A DNA stretch of 64,000 nt from Mycobacterium sp. E2479 (GTDB lineage Bacteria > Actinomycetota > Actinomycetes > Mycobacteriales > Mycobacteriaceae). Under the pieces are notes generated by a model, which had not been told where the DNA came from, did not search any database, and saw nothing but the letters and a program-made list of their open reading frames with translations. The stretch is taken from contig NZ_LZJR01000153.1 in NCBI RefSeq assembly GCF_001667925.1, forward strand, positions 1 through 64,000. Direction: 5' to 3'. The translations under genes and the position numbers were made by a program. This document shows, piece after piece, positions 24,570 through 32,493 of this stretch. Positions within the stretch are counted from its first letter, which is position 1. Every line of letters begins with the position of its first letter.

Positions 24570-26014
24570 GACTCCTCACCGTGCTCGCGGCGCTGGCGCC
24601 GGGCAGCCTTACGTTCGGCCGCGCCGATGCGCTCGGTGCGCTCCAACCGTGCGTCGGTGCCACGGCCCGACAACGCAACCTGTTGCCCCGCAGGCGTTTG
24701 CGGCTCCCAATCGAACGTCATGTCTCCGATGGTCACTTCGCAACCCGGTCGTGCGCCCAGCCGCAGCAACTCCTCTTCCACACCGAGGCGCGCCAGGCGG
24801 TCGGCGAGATATCCGACGGCCTCGTCGTTGTCGAAGTTGGTCTGGTGGACCCAACGTTCGGGCCGCGCGCCGCTGACGACGAAAGCGCCCGGCTGCTGGG
24901 AATCCGGCTCGACACTGAAGCCGCTGTCATCGACGGGAACCGGGCGAATCACCGGACGCCGCGGCACGATTTCGGGCTGCGCGGCCTGATAGTCCGAGAT
25001 CATCTTCCACAACCCAAAGATCAACGGCTGCAAACCCTCTCGCGCCACCGTCGACACCAGAAACACCGGCCAGCCACGCTCGGCGATCTCGTCACGAACG
25101 AATTCGGCGAGCTCGCGCGCCTCCGGCACGTCGATCTTGTTCAGCACCACCGCGCGGGGCCGTTCGGTCAGATCACCCAACGTCGCATCCCCTTGCAGGG
25201 TGGGCGTATACGCCGCGAGTTCGGCCTCCAACGCGTCGATGTCGGAGATCGGGTCGCGGCCGGGTTCGGCAGTCGCGCAGTCGACGACATGCACCAGCAC
25301 GGCGCATCGCTCGATGTGCCGGAGGAAATCCAGGCCCAGGCCGCGGCCCTGGGAGGCACCCGGGATCAGGCCGGGCACGTCCGCGACGGTGAAGGTGTGC
25401 TCACCCGCCGACACCACGCCGAGGTTGGGAACCAACGTGGTGAAGGGGTAGTCGGCGACCTTGGGCTTGGCCGCCGAGATCGTGGACACCAGCGAAGATT
25501 TGCCGGCCGAGGGAAAGCCGATCAGGCCGGCGTCGGCGACCGTCTTGAGTTCCAGAGTCAGGTCGCGGGTCTGGCCCTGTTCGCCCAGCAGCGCAAAGCC
25601 GGGGGCCTTGCGCGCCCGCGATGCAAGAGCGGCGTTGCCAAGCCCGCCGCGGCCGCCGGCGGCGGCTTCGAAGCGGGTGCCCGCGCCGACAAGGTCGGCC
25701 AGCATCCGGCCGTTTTCGTCGAGGACGACGGTGCCGTCGGGCACCTTGACTTCGAGGTCGGTGCCGGCGGCACCGTCACGGTTGCTGCCCATCCCCTGCT
25801 TGCCCGAGGGCGCGGTGACGTGCGGATGGAAATGGAAATCGAGCAGGGTATGCACCTGCGGATCGACGACGAAAACAATGCTGCCGCCGCGGCCGCCATT
25901 GCCACCATCGGGGCCGCCGAGCGGCTTGAATTTCTCGCGATGAACCGAGGCGCAGCCATTACCCCCGGCACCGGCGCGCGCATGGATGACGACGCGGTCG
26001 ACGAACCGAGGCAT
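24566..26014 (-). CDS. obg: GTPase Obg
   Basis: A 482-residue ribosome-associated GTPase. It has the glycine-rich Obg fold (1 to about 160), a G domain with the P-loop GFPSAGKSS, DVPG and NKID motifs, and an OCT-type C-terminal domain followed by a basic tail. It acts in 50S assembly and stress response and lies immediately after rpmA (L27) and rplU (L21), the usual bacterial order. The ATG at 26014 gives the conserved MPRFVDRV start. Confidence 0.95.
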   Translation of the reverse strand: MPRFVDRVVIHARAGAGGNGCASVHREKFKPLGGPDGGNGGRGGSIVFVVDPQVHTLLDFHFHPHVTAPSGKQGMGSNRDGAAGTDLEVKVPDGTVVLDENGRMLADLVGAGTRFEAAAGGRGGLGNAALASRARKAPGFALLGEQGQTRDLTLELKTVADAGLIGFPSAGKSSLVSTISAAKPKVADYPFTTLVPNLGVVSAGEHTFTVADVPGLIPGASQGRGLGLDFLRHIERCAVLVHVVDCATAEPGRDPISDIDALEAELAAYTPTLQGDATLGDLTERPRAVVLNKIDVPEARELAEFVRDEIAERGWPVFLVSTVAREGLQPLIFGLWKMISDYQAAQPEIVPRRPVIRPVPVDDSGFSVEPDSQQPGAFVVSGARPERWVHQTNFDNDEAVGYLADRLARLGVEEELLRLGARPGCEVTIGDMTFDWEPQTPAGQQVALSGRGTDARLERTERIGAAERKAARRQRREHGEES

Positions 26015-26130
26015 CGTGGATCACCTCACCTTCGCCTGGCGACGACGCGGACCGTAACGGTCGGCTGAGGAGCCAGGCTATCCAATCAGAGCCGGGCGCC
26101 GAAATCACCGGGCTGGGCCCAAAAACACCG

Positions 26131-26397
26131 TCAGTCGGTGGCTTGTCCGGCCGCCACGATGTTGACGGTCTTGCGGCCGCGCTTGAGGCCGAACTCGACG
26201 GCGCCGGCTTCCTTGGCGAACAAGGTGTCGTCCCCGCCTCGGCCGACTCCCACGCCCGGGTGGAACTTGGTGCCGCGCTGCCGAACGATGATCTCGCCCG
26301 CCTTGACGATTTGGCCGCCGAAACGCTTCACGCCCAGCCGCTGCGCGGCGGAATCGCGACCGTTGCGCGAGCTGGAAGCGCCCTTCTTGTGTGCCAT
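26131..26397 (-). CDS. rpmA: 50S ribosomal protein L27
   Basis: An 88-residue L27 with the standard N-terminus MAHKKGASSSRNGRDS reaching towards the peptidyl-transferase centre and the GSSSRNGRDSxxxRLGVKR-type core. No cleavable Firmicutes-type N-terminal extension is present. It starts 17 nt after the rplU stop, with GGAGG-like bases in the gap. Confidence 0.97.
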   Translation of the reverse strand: MAHKKGASSSRNGRDSAAQRLGVKRFGGQIVKAGEIIVRQRGTKFHPGVGVGRGGDDTLFAKEAGAVEFGLKRGRKTVNIVAAGQATD

Positions 26398-26414
26398 GTC
26401 TGTCGCCTCCGCTA

Positions 26415-26726
26415 CTACTTGATTCCGGTGACCTTCAGGACCGTCAGCTGCTGACGGTGTCCCTGACGCTTGTGGTAGCCGGTCTTGTTCCTGAACTTGT
26501 GGATACGAATCTTGGGGCCCTTGGTGTGCTCGAGCACCTCGCCGGTCACCGCGACCTTGGCCAGTGCGGCCGCATCGCTGGTCACCTTGGCTCCGTCCAC
26601 CACCAGGGCAACCGGCAGCGACACGTTCGAGCCTGGCTCGGATTCGAGCTTCTCGACCTTGACCACGTCCCCGACGGCGACCTTGTACTGCTTGCCGCCC
26701 GTCTTCACGATTGCGTAGGTCGCCAT
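26415..26726 (-). CDS. rplU: 50S ribosomal protein L21
   Basis: A 103-residue L21 (MATYAIVKTGGKQYKV...FRNKTGYHKRQGHRQQ). It binds 23S rRNA on the 50S surface. The start is the ATG at 26726, preceded by an AGGAG site. It heads an rplU-rpmA-obg-proB transcript, with a candidate promoter just downstream of the rne stop and a leader of about 150 nt. Confidence 0.97.
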   Translation of the reverse strand: MATYAIVKTGGKQYKVAVGDVVKVEKLESEPGSNVSLPVALVVDGAKVTSDAAALAKVAVTGEVLEHTKGPKIRIHKFRNKTGYHKRQGHRQQLTVLKVTGIK

Positions 26727-26883
26727 CGTTGCTCCTGCTCCTTCTTCTAACCGCTGCTGTGCGCGTCGCGCGCGAACCAACCGCGGTGCACGTGGTGGGT
26801 CTGGGTTGCGGGCCTACGCCGGCTCCCGGGAGTCCCGCTGCCGCCGGCCAAACTTAGTCGCCCGGCCTGACGACAACTGTCCA

Positions 26884-26913
26884 AGGGTACGTGACCAGCG
26901 GCTACAGGGTCAA
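26884..26913 (-). promoter_or_regulatory. Candidate promoter for rplU-rpmA
   Basis: On the minus strand TTGACC (26908-26913) and TACCCT (26884-26889) are 18 bp apart. A start near 26876 would give a GC-rich leader of about 150 nt before the rplU ATG. I see no recognised riboswitch or protein-binding leader in it. Confidence 0.45.
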
Positions 26914-26947
26914 ACCGGACGCGACCGCCGTCTTCTGGTCGGCCGAC

Positions 26948-29797
26948 TCAGTCGGCGTGGATCGGCGGTCCGGCCGGCCTGCCCGCAGCGCGTCTGCGCC
27001 GGGGGCGTCCCGCGCCGGCCTGGGCGGCGACAGCCGGGCCTGGCCCGGTGTCGTCGGAATCGTCCTCGGTGTCCAGATCGTCGTCGTCGATCTCGAGATC
27101 CTCGTCATCGTCGCCGAGGTCCTCTTCGTCGTCGATGTCCTCGTCCTCGTCGTCGATGTCCTCGTCCTCGTCGTCGAGGTCGTCGTCCTCGTCGGCGTCG
27201 TCGTCATCGTCATCGTCCGAATCTTCGTCGCTGTCGTCGAAGTCCTCGGTGTCGGCGCCGTCGCCCGGGCGACCCGGCTTGTCCTGGTCGAGCTCGTCGG
27301 TGGTGTCTTCGGTGATCTCGTCGGATTCGTCATCGTCGGGCTGCGCGGAGGAGCCGGCGGCCATCGCCTTGAACATCGGATGCTCGCCGGGAGCATGGGC
27401 GGGCACCTTGGCCACCACCTGCTCCTCGGTTTTGTTCTTCTTGCGCCTGCCCCGGCGGCCACCACCGGATTCGGACTTGCGCCCATTCGACGAGGCCGAA
27501 TCGACCGGGTCGGTGTGCAGCAGGATCCCGCGCCCACCGCAAGTCGAACACGACGTCGAGAAGGCTTCGATGAGGCCGGTGCCCAACCGCTTGCGGGTCA
27601 GCTGGACCAAACCGAGCGACGTCACCTCGGAGACCTGATGACGGGTGCGGTCGCGGGCCAGCGCCTCGGTCAGCCGCCGCAGCACCAGATCGCGGTTGGA
27701 CTCCAGCACCATGTCGATGAAGTCGATGACCACGATGCCGCCGATGTCGCGCAGCCGCAGCTGGCGCACGATCTCCTCGGCCGCCTCGAGGTTGTTCTTG
27801 GTGACCGTCTGCTCGAGGTTGCCCCCCGACCCGGTGAACTTGCCGGTGTTGACGTCGACCACCGTCATCGCCTCGGTCCGATCGATCACCAGCGTGCCGC
27901 CCGATGGCAGCCACACCTTGCGCTCCATCGCCTTGGCGAGCTGCTCATCGATGCGATGCACCGCGAACACATCCGGCCCGGCCTGCCCGTCCGGGCCGTC
28001 GGGCGTCTCGTACTTCGTCAACTTCGAAACCAGGTCCGGGGCAACGGAATTCACATAATCGTTGATGGTGTTCCAGGCCTCGTCACCGGAGACGATCAGG
28101 CCGGCGAAGTCCTCGTTGAACAGGTCGCGGATCACCTTGACCAGCACGTCGGGCTCTTCGTAGAGGGCCACCGCCGCGCCTGCGGCCTTCTCCTTGACCT
28201 CGATCGCCTTGGCCTCGATCTGTTTCCAGCGCTCCTGCAAGCGGCTGACGTCGCCGCGGATGTCCTCTTCCTTCACCCCCTCGGACGCGGTCCGGATGAT
28301 CACACCGGCGTCCGACGGCACCACTTCACGCAGGATCTCTTTGAGCCGTTGACGTTCCGTGTCGGGCAGTTTGCGGCTGATCCCGGTCGACGACGCCCCC
28401 GGCACGTAGACCAGATAGCGCCCCGCCAGCGACACCTGCGTGGTAAGCCGCGCCCCCTTGTGCCCGACCGGGTCTTTGCTGACCTGGACGACGACATAGT
28501 CGCCGGGTTTGAGCGCTTGTTCGATCTTGCGATCGGACCCACCGAGTCCGGCGGCTTCCCAATTGACCTCCCCGGCGTAGAGCACACCGTTGCGGCCGCG
28601 GCCGATATCGACGAACGCCGCCTCCATCGACGGCAGCACGTTTTGCACGATCCCCAGGTATATGTTGCCCACCAGCGAGGCCGACGCGGCCGACGTGACG
28701 AAGTGCTCGACGACGATGCCGTCCTCGAGCACCGCGATCTGGGTATAGCGCGATCCCTGATGGGGCTGCTCGGTGCGGACCCGGTCGCGCACGACCATCA
28801 TCCGCTCGACCGCCTCGCGGCGGGCCAGGAATTCGGCCTCGGTCAGCACCGGGGGGCGGCGCCGGCCGGCGTCGCGGCCGTCCCGGCGCCGTTGCCGCTT
28901 GGCCTCGAGCCGGGTGGAGCCGTTGATGCCCTTGATCTCGTTGTTCGAGCCGGCGGAGTCGTCACCGCCACCCTTGCCGTTGCGGGGCGACCGCTCGTGC
29001 ACCACCGTGTTGGGCGGGTCATCCGGCGATGACCCCTCGTCGTTGTCGTCGCCCGATCCGGATTTGCGCCGCCGGCGCCGCCGGCGGCGGCGATTGCCGC
29101 CGTCGGCCGAGCCGTCGTCACCGTTATCCGAGTCGTCCGAGTCATCGGAGTCGTCGGAGTCCTGTCCGTCGGAGTCCTCGGAGTCCTCAGAGTCCGCCTG
29201 ACCGCCCTTCTTGCCCCGCGGTTGCGCCTCGTCGTCGTCCTCGTCACCTTGGCCGTCGGATCCGCCCTGCTCGCCGCGCCCGCGGCCACGACCACGACGG
29301 CCGCGGCGCCGCCGCCGGTTCGACGGCCGGTCGGTCTGCTCGTCGTCATCGCCGTCGGAGGCGTCGGTGTCGTCGGAGTCTGCGCCGTCGTCGGCGCCGG
29401 TTTCTTCCTCGCGGGTATCGATCGGCTGCGGCGCGACGAACAGCGGCATGTAATGCGGCCGCTCGTCGGCACTGTCCGGGCTCTCGAGCAGCAATCGCGA
29501 TTCGGGTTCGTCGGCGGCGCTCGCTTCGGAGGCCGCCGGCGTGCTGACCGCATCCTCACCGGTCGCCGGCGGTTGCGCGGACGACGCCAGCAGGTCCCGT
29601 ACCCGGACCGCGTCGTCGCGGTCCACGGTGGAATGCGCGCTGCGGATTCGTCCGTCCAGCTCGCTCAAGGCGTCCAGCACCCGCTTGCTGGTGGTTCCCA
29701 GCGTTCGGGCCAGCGAATGAACTCTTAAGCGGTCCGGCAGTTCCTCCGGCCGAGTCGATTCTTCTGATGGGTCTGCAGTCGGTGCACCGTCTACCAC
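26948..29797 (-). CDS. rne: Ribonuclease E/G
   Basis: A 949-residue RNase E/G, counterpart of Rv2444c, the main mRNA-decay and rRNA-processing endonuclease. Order: a long acidic and basic low-complexity N-terminal arm (about 90-330, with Arg-rich GRGRGRG clusters), S1 domain (about 345-440), the catalytic domain with VDVNTGKFTG and VVIDFIDM carrying the Mg-binding Asp residues, a zinc-link-type CSTCGGRG, then a C-terminal arm of almost pure Asp/Glu (about 850-920) and a basic end. The GTG start has GAGGAG 5 nt upstream. A 343-nt gap upstream could hold an untranslated leader. Confidence 0.95.
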   Translation of the reverse strand: MVDGAPTADPSEESTRPEELPDRLRVHSLARTLGTTSKRVLDALSELDGRIRSAHSTVDRDDAVRVRDLLASSAQPPATGEDAVSTPAASEASAADEPESRLLLESPDSADERPHYMPLFVAPQPIDTREEETGADDGADSDDTDASDGDDDEQTDRPSNRRRRRGRRGRGRGRGEQGGSDGQGDEDDDEAQPRGKKGGQADSEDSEDSDGQDSDDSDDSDDSDNGDDGSADGGNRRRRRRRRRKSGSGDDNDEGSSPDDPPNTVVHERSPRNGKGGGDDSAGSNNEIKGINGSTRLEAKRQRRRDGRDAGRRRPPVLTEAEFLARREAVERMMVVRDRVRTEQPHQGSRYTQIAVLEDGIVVEHFVTSAASASLVGNIYLGIVQNVLPSMEAAFVDIGRGRNGVLYAGEVNWEAAGLGGSDRKIEQALKPGDYVVVQVSKDPVGHKGARLTTQVSLAGRYLVYVPGASSTGISRKLPDTERQRLKEILREVVPSDAGVIIRTASEGVKEEDIRGDVSRLQERWKQIEAKAIEVKEKAAGAAVALYEEPDVLVKVIRDLFNEDFAGLIVSGDEAWNTINDYVNSVAPDLVSKLTKYETPDGPDGQAGPDVFAVHRIDEQLAKAMERKVWLPSGGTLVIDRTEAMTVVDVNTGKFTGSGGNLEQTVTKNNLEAAEEIVRQLRLRDIGGIVVIDFIDMVLESNRDLVLRRLTEALARDRTRHQVSEVTSLGLVQLTRKRLGTGLIEAFSTSCSTCGGRGILLHTDPVDSASSNGRKSESGGGRRGRRKKNKTEEQVVAKVPAHAPGEHPMFKAMAAGSSAQPDDDESDEITEDTTDELDQDKPGRPGDGADTEDFDDSDEDSDDDDDDDADEDDDLDDEDEDIDDEDEDIDDEEDLGDDDEDLEIDDDDLDTEDDSDDTGPGPAVAAQAGAGRPRRRRAAGRPAGPPIHAD

Positions 29798-30140
29798 GTA
29801 TTCTCCTCAAGCCCCCGGGCGCGTCATTGCGACGCGGCCACGCGAGGGCTTCGCTATGGACCCGGGTCACTTCTCCCGGGCTTGTAATGGTCTCGCCCCG
29901 AGCGGCCCAGGATCGCAGACCCACTCGGCGCCGTGCTGAATGACGGCCTGACATGCAGCGAACCAAGGCGACGAGGCTATGGTCGCGCTTGTCTAAGTCT
30001 TCATTCGGGTGTCTGACACCGGTCCGGCGACGTTCACCCGAGACCAGTATCCCACATCACGCCACCGCCCCAGCCACACATGATGCGGCCACTTCAGCAA
30101 AGTTACTCGGGACCGCGCCGCGGCAGCTATCGCCGCAGGT
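29798..30140 (-). promoter_or_regulatory. 343-bp gene-free stretch upstream of rne (probable promoter and 5' leader)
   Basis: The stretch lies between the ndk stop and the rne start. It holds the rne ribosome binding site (GAGGAG at about 29803-29808) and no convincing gene on either strand; M. tuberculosis has the transporter gene dctA beside rne. A GATACT -10-like hexamer occurs near its upstream end, but I see no good -35. Confidence 0.4.
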
Positions 30141-30551
30141 CTAGGCCTTGGGAAACCAGAGTGCGATTTCGCGTTTCGCGGACTCCGCCGAATCAGACCC
30201 ATGCACCAGGTTGAACTGGGTCTCCAGCCCGAAATCGCCCCGGATCGTGCCCGGAATCGCCTTCTCCACGGGGTCGGTGCCGCCCGCGAGCTGCCGAAAT
30301 GCGGCGATCGCCCGCGGCCCCGCCACGATGGCCGCCACCACCGGTCCCGACGTGATGAACTCCAGCAGCGAGTCGAAGAACGGCTTGCCGTCGTGTTCCG
30401 CGTAGTGCTGGGCGGCAAGATCGCGGCCGACGGGCCGTAGCTCCAGCGCGGCGATGGTCAGGCCTTTGCGCTCGATGCGGCCGATGATCTCCCCCACCAG
30501 CTGCCGCTGCACGGCGTCGGGCTTGATCAGTACCAATGTCCGTTCGGTCAC
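30141..30551 (-). CDS. ndk: Nucleoside diphosphate kinase
   Basis: A 136-residue NDP kinase that exchanges the terminal phosphate among nucleoside triphosphates. ERTLVLIKPDAVQR opens the protein, and the phospho-accepting His lies in NLVHGSDS (about 117). Length equals the M. tuberculosis enzyme. It stands 85 nt downstream of the DUF4233 gene on the same strand. Confidence 0.97.
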   Translation of the reverse strand: MTERTLVLIKPDAVQRQLVGEIIGRIERKGLTIAALELRPVGRDLAAQHYAEHDGKPFFDSLLEFITSGPVVAAIVAGPRAIAAFRQLAGGTDPVEKAIPGTIRGDFGLETQFNLVHGSDSAESAKREIALWFPKA

Positions 30552-30636
30552 GGCGGACAGCGTACATAATCAGCCGGCCACGGGGTCGGGTGATGGCTCG
30601 GGGGCCGCTGCGCGGTCCGTCACACCATTACCCGGC

Positions 30637-31017
30637 CTACCCCTGCCTGCGCCGGACCTCGGCGCGGAAGTAGGCGATCAGTCCCCACAACCCGGTGAAC
30701 AGGACGCCGATGAAACCCACACCCGGATAGATCGCGAAGCCGGCGAGCAGGATCACCTGCACGCCGAGGTTGGCCCAGATCGCCCAGGGTTTGCGCTGAA
30801 CGCCGGCCATCAGGATCAGCAGCACGGCCAACCCGATCAGGTAGACCAGCGAAGCTGTCGTCAGGCCGCCGCCCACCGCGCCCACCACGGGGATCGCGAG
30901 CAGCACCACGATGGCTTCCAGGAACAGCGTCAAGGCCATCACCGCGCCGAAGCTCCGCCACGGGTCGCCCGGTGACGCCGGGGGCTGCTCCTCGGGGTTG
31001 TCGGGCGCGTCGGTCAT
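30637..31017 (-). CDS. DUF4233 four-helix membrane protein
   Basis: A 126-residue protein with a Pro/acidic N-terminus and four hydrophobic helices (about 25-47, 52-72, 78-96, 99-117), ending in a basic tail. It is the positional match of Rv2446c. Its start overlaps the folC stop as ATGA, an association conserved in actinobacteria. Function unknown. Confidence 0.85.
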   Translation of the reverse strand: MTDAPDNPEEQPPASPGDPWRSFGAVMALTLFLEAIVVLLAIPVVGAVGGGLTTASLVYLIGLAVLLILMAGVQRKPWAIWANLGVQVILLAGFAIYPGVGFIGVLFTGLWGLIAYFRAEVRRRQG

Positions 31018-32486
31018 TGCGGATCACGACCGAACAGGGTCCTCGCCGCCCCAGCGGTGACGGCCGAGCCGGTGATGACGATGCCGGTGCCGGAGAAGGC
31101 TTCGGCTGGCCCGTCCGCCGCGGCGTCGTCCACCAGCGCCGTCGCGACGTCGATGGCATCGCGCAGGTTTTCCGCGGTGCTCACGCGGTCGGGCCCGAAC
31201 CGCTCGCGGGCCGCCAAGGCCAGCGACTCGACGTCGACCGCCCGCGGAGATCCGTTGTGGGTCACCACGACAGCGTCGAACACCGGCTGCAGGGCGGCCA
31301 GGATGCCGTCGACGTCCTTGTCCGCAAGCACGCTGAGCACCCCGACGAGATAGCGGAAGTCGAATTCACTGGCCAGGGTCTGCGCCAGCGCCGACGCACC
31401 GGCGGGATTGTGCGCGGCGTCGATGAACACCGTGGGTGCGCTGCGCATCCGCTCCAGCCGGCCGGGGCTGGCGGCGGCGGCGAAACCGGCACGAACCGCC
31501 TCGACGTCGAGCTGACGCTGCGCACCGGCACCGAAGAACGCCTCAACCGCCGCGAGAGCCAGCACGGCGTTGTGCGCCTGATGCTCACCGTGCAGCGGCA
31601 GGTAGACATCGGAGTACACCCCGCCCAAACCCTGCAGCTGCAGCACCTGCCCACCAATCGCGACCTGGCGGCCCAAGACGGCGAACTCCGAATCCTCTCT
31701 GGCCACCGCGGCATCGGCTTGGACGGTTTGGGCCAGCAGGACTTCCATCGCCTCGCGAGCCTGACGCCCGATGACCGCGACGGTGTCGGGTGCGCCCTCG
31801 GGCGCCCGCGTGATGATGCCGGCCTTCTCCCCAGCGATGCCGGCGAGATCGTCGCCCAGGTACTCCACGTGATCGATGGAGATCGGGGTGATGACCGCCA
31901 CCGGGGCGTTGATCACGTTGGTGGCATCCCAGCGTCCCCCCATCCCCACCTCGATCACGGCGACGTCGACAGGGGCGTCCGCGAACGCGGCGAACGCCAT
32001 CGCGGTCAGCACCTCGAACTTGCTCATCGCGGGGCCGCCCTCGGCCTGCGACTGCGCGTCGACCATCTGCACGAACGGCTCGATCTCACGGTAGGTCGCC
32101 ACGTAGCGCGCCGGGCTGATCGGCTTGGAGTCGATGGAGATGCGCTCCACCGCCGATTGCAGGTGCGGGCTGGTGGTGCGCCCGGTGCGCCGGTGTAGAG
32201 CGGTGATCAGTGCGTCGATCATCCGCGCCACCGAGGTCTTGCCGTTGGTGCCCGCGACATGGATGGATGGATAGGCCAGTTGCGGCGAGCCCAGCAGGTC
32301 CAGCAGCGCGCTGATCCGGGTCAGGCTCGGCTCGATTTTGGTCTCCGGCCACCGCTGGTCCAGCAGGTGCTCGACCTGAAGCAACGATGCGATCTCGTCC
32401 GGTGTGGGGGCCGGGTCGGGGATCTCGCCGGCAATCTCGTCTTGCGGCCAGTGCGGATCCGGCGGCCACTCGGGCGGCTCAGTCAT
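31014..32486 (-). CDS. folC: Folylpolyglutamate synthase / dihydrofolate synthase
   Basis: A 490-residue Mur-ligase-like enzyme that adds glutamates to folates. The ATP loop GTNGKTS is at 79-85. IEVGMGGRWDATN and the Asp/His pair in ISIDHVEYLG are the second conserved block, and FIDAAHNPAG lies in the C-terminal domain. It starts 7 nt after the valS stop, so the two are co-transcribed. Length matches Rv2447c (487). Confidence 0.95.
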   Translation of the reverse strand: MTEPPEWPPDPHWPQDEIAGEIPDPAPTPDEIASLLQVEHLLDQRWPETKIEPSLTRISALLDLLGSPQLAYPSIHVAGTNGKTSVARMIDALITALHRRTGRTTSPHLQSAVERISIDSKPISPARYVATYREIEPFVQMVDAQSQAEGGPAMSKFEVLTAMAFAAFADAPVDVAVIEVGMGGRWDATNVINAPVAVITPISIDHVEYLGDDLAGIAGEKAGIITRAPEGAPDTVAVIGRQAREAMEVLLAQTVQADAAVAREDSEFAVLGRQVAIGGQVLQLQGLGGVYSDVYLPLHGEHQAHNAVLALAAVEAFFGAGAQRQLDVEAVRAGFAAAASPGRLERMRSAPTVFIDAAHNPAGASALAQTLASEFDFRYLVGVLSVLADKDVDGILAALQPVFDAVVVTHNGSPRAVDVESLALAARERFGPDRVSTAENLRDAIDVATALVDDAAADGPAEAFSGTGIVITGSAVTAGAARTLFGRDPQ

Positions 32487-32493
32487 CGGACAC

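Noticed and set aside
24581..26068. 495-codon plus-strand frame opposite obg
   Set aside because: Arg/Gly/Gln-rich shadow frame with no domain; Obg on the minus strand is unmistakable.
26891..29032. 713-codon plus-strand frame opposite rne with long Val/Leu/Ile runs
   Set aside because: The hydrophobic runs are the mirror image of the Asp/Glu codons of RNase E, not membrane helices.
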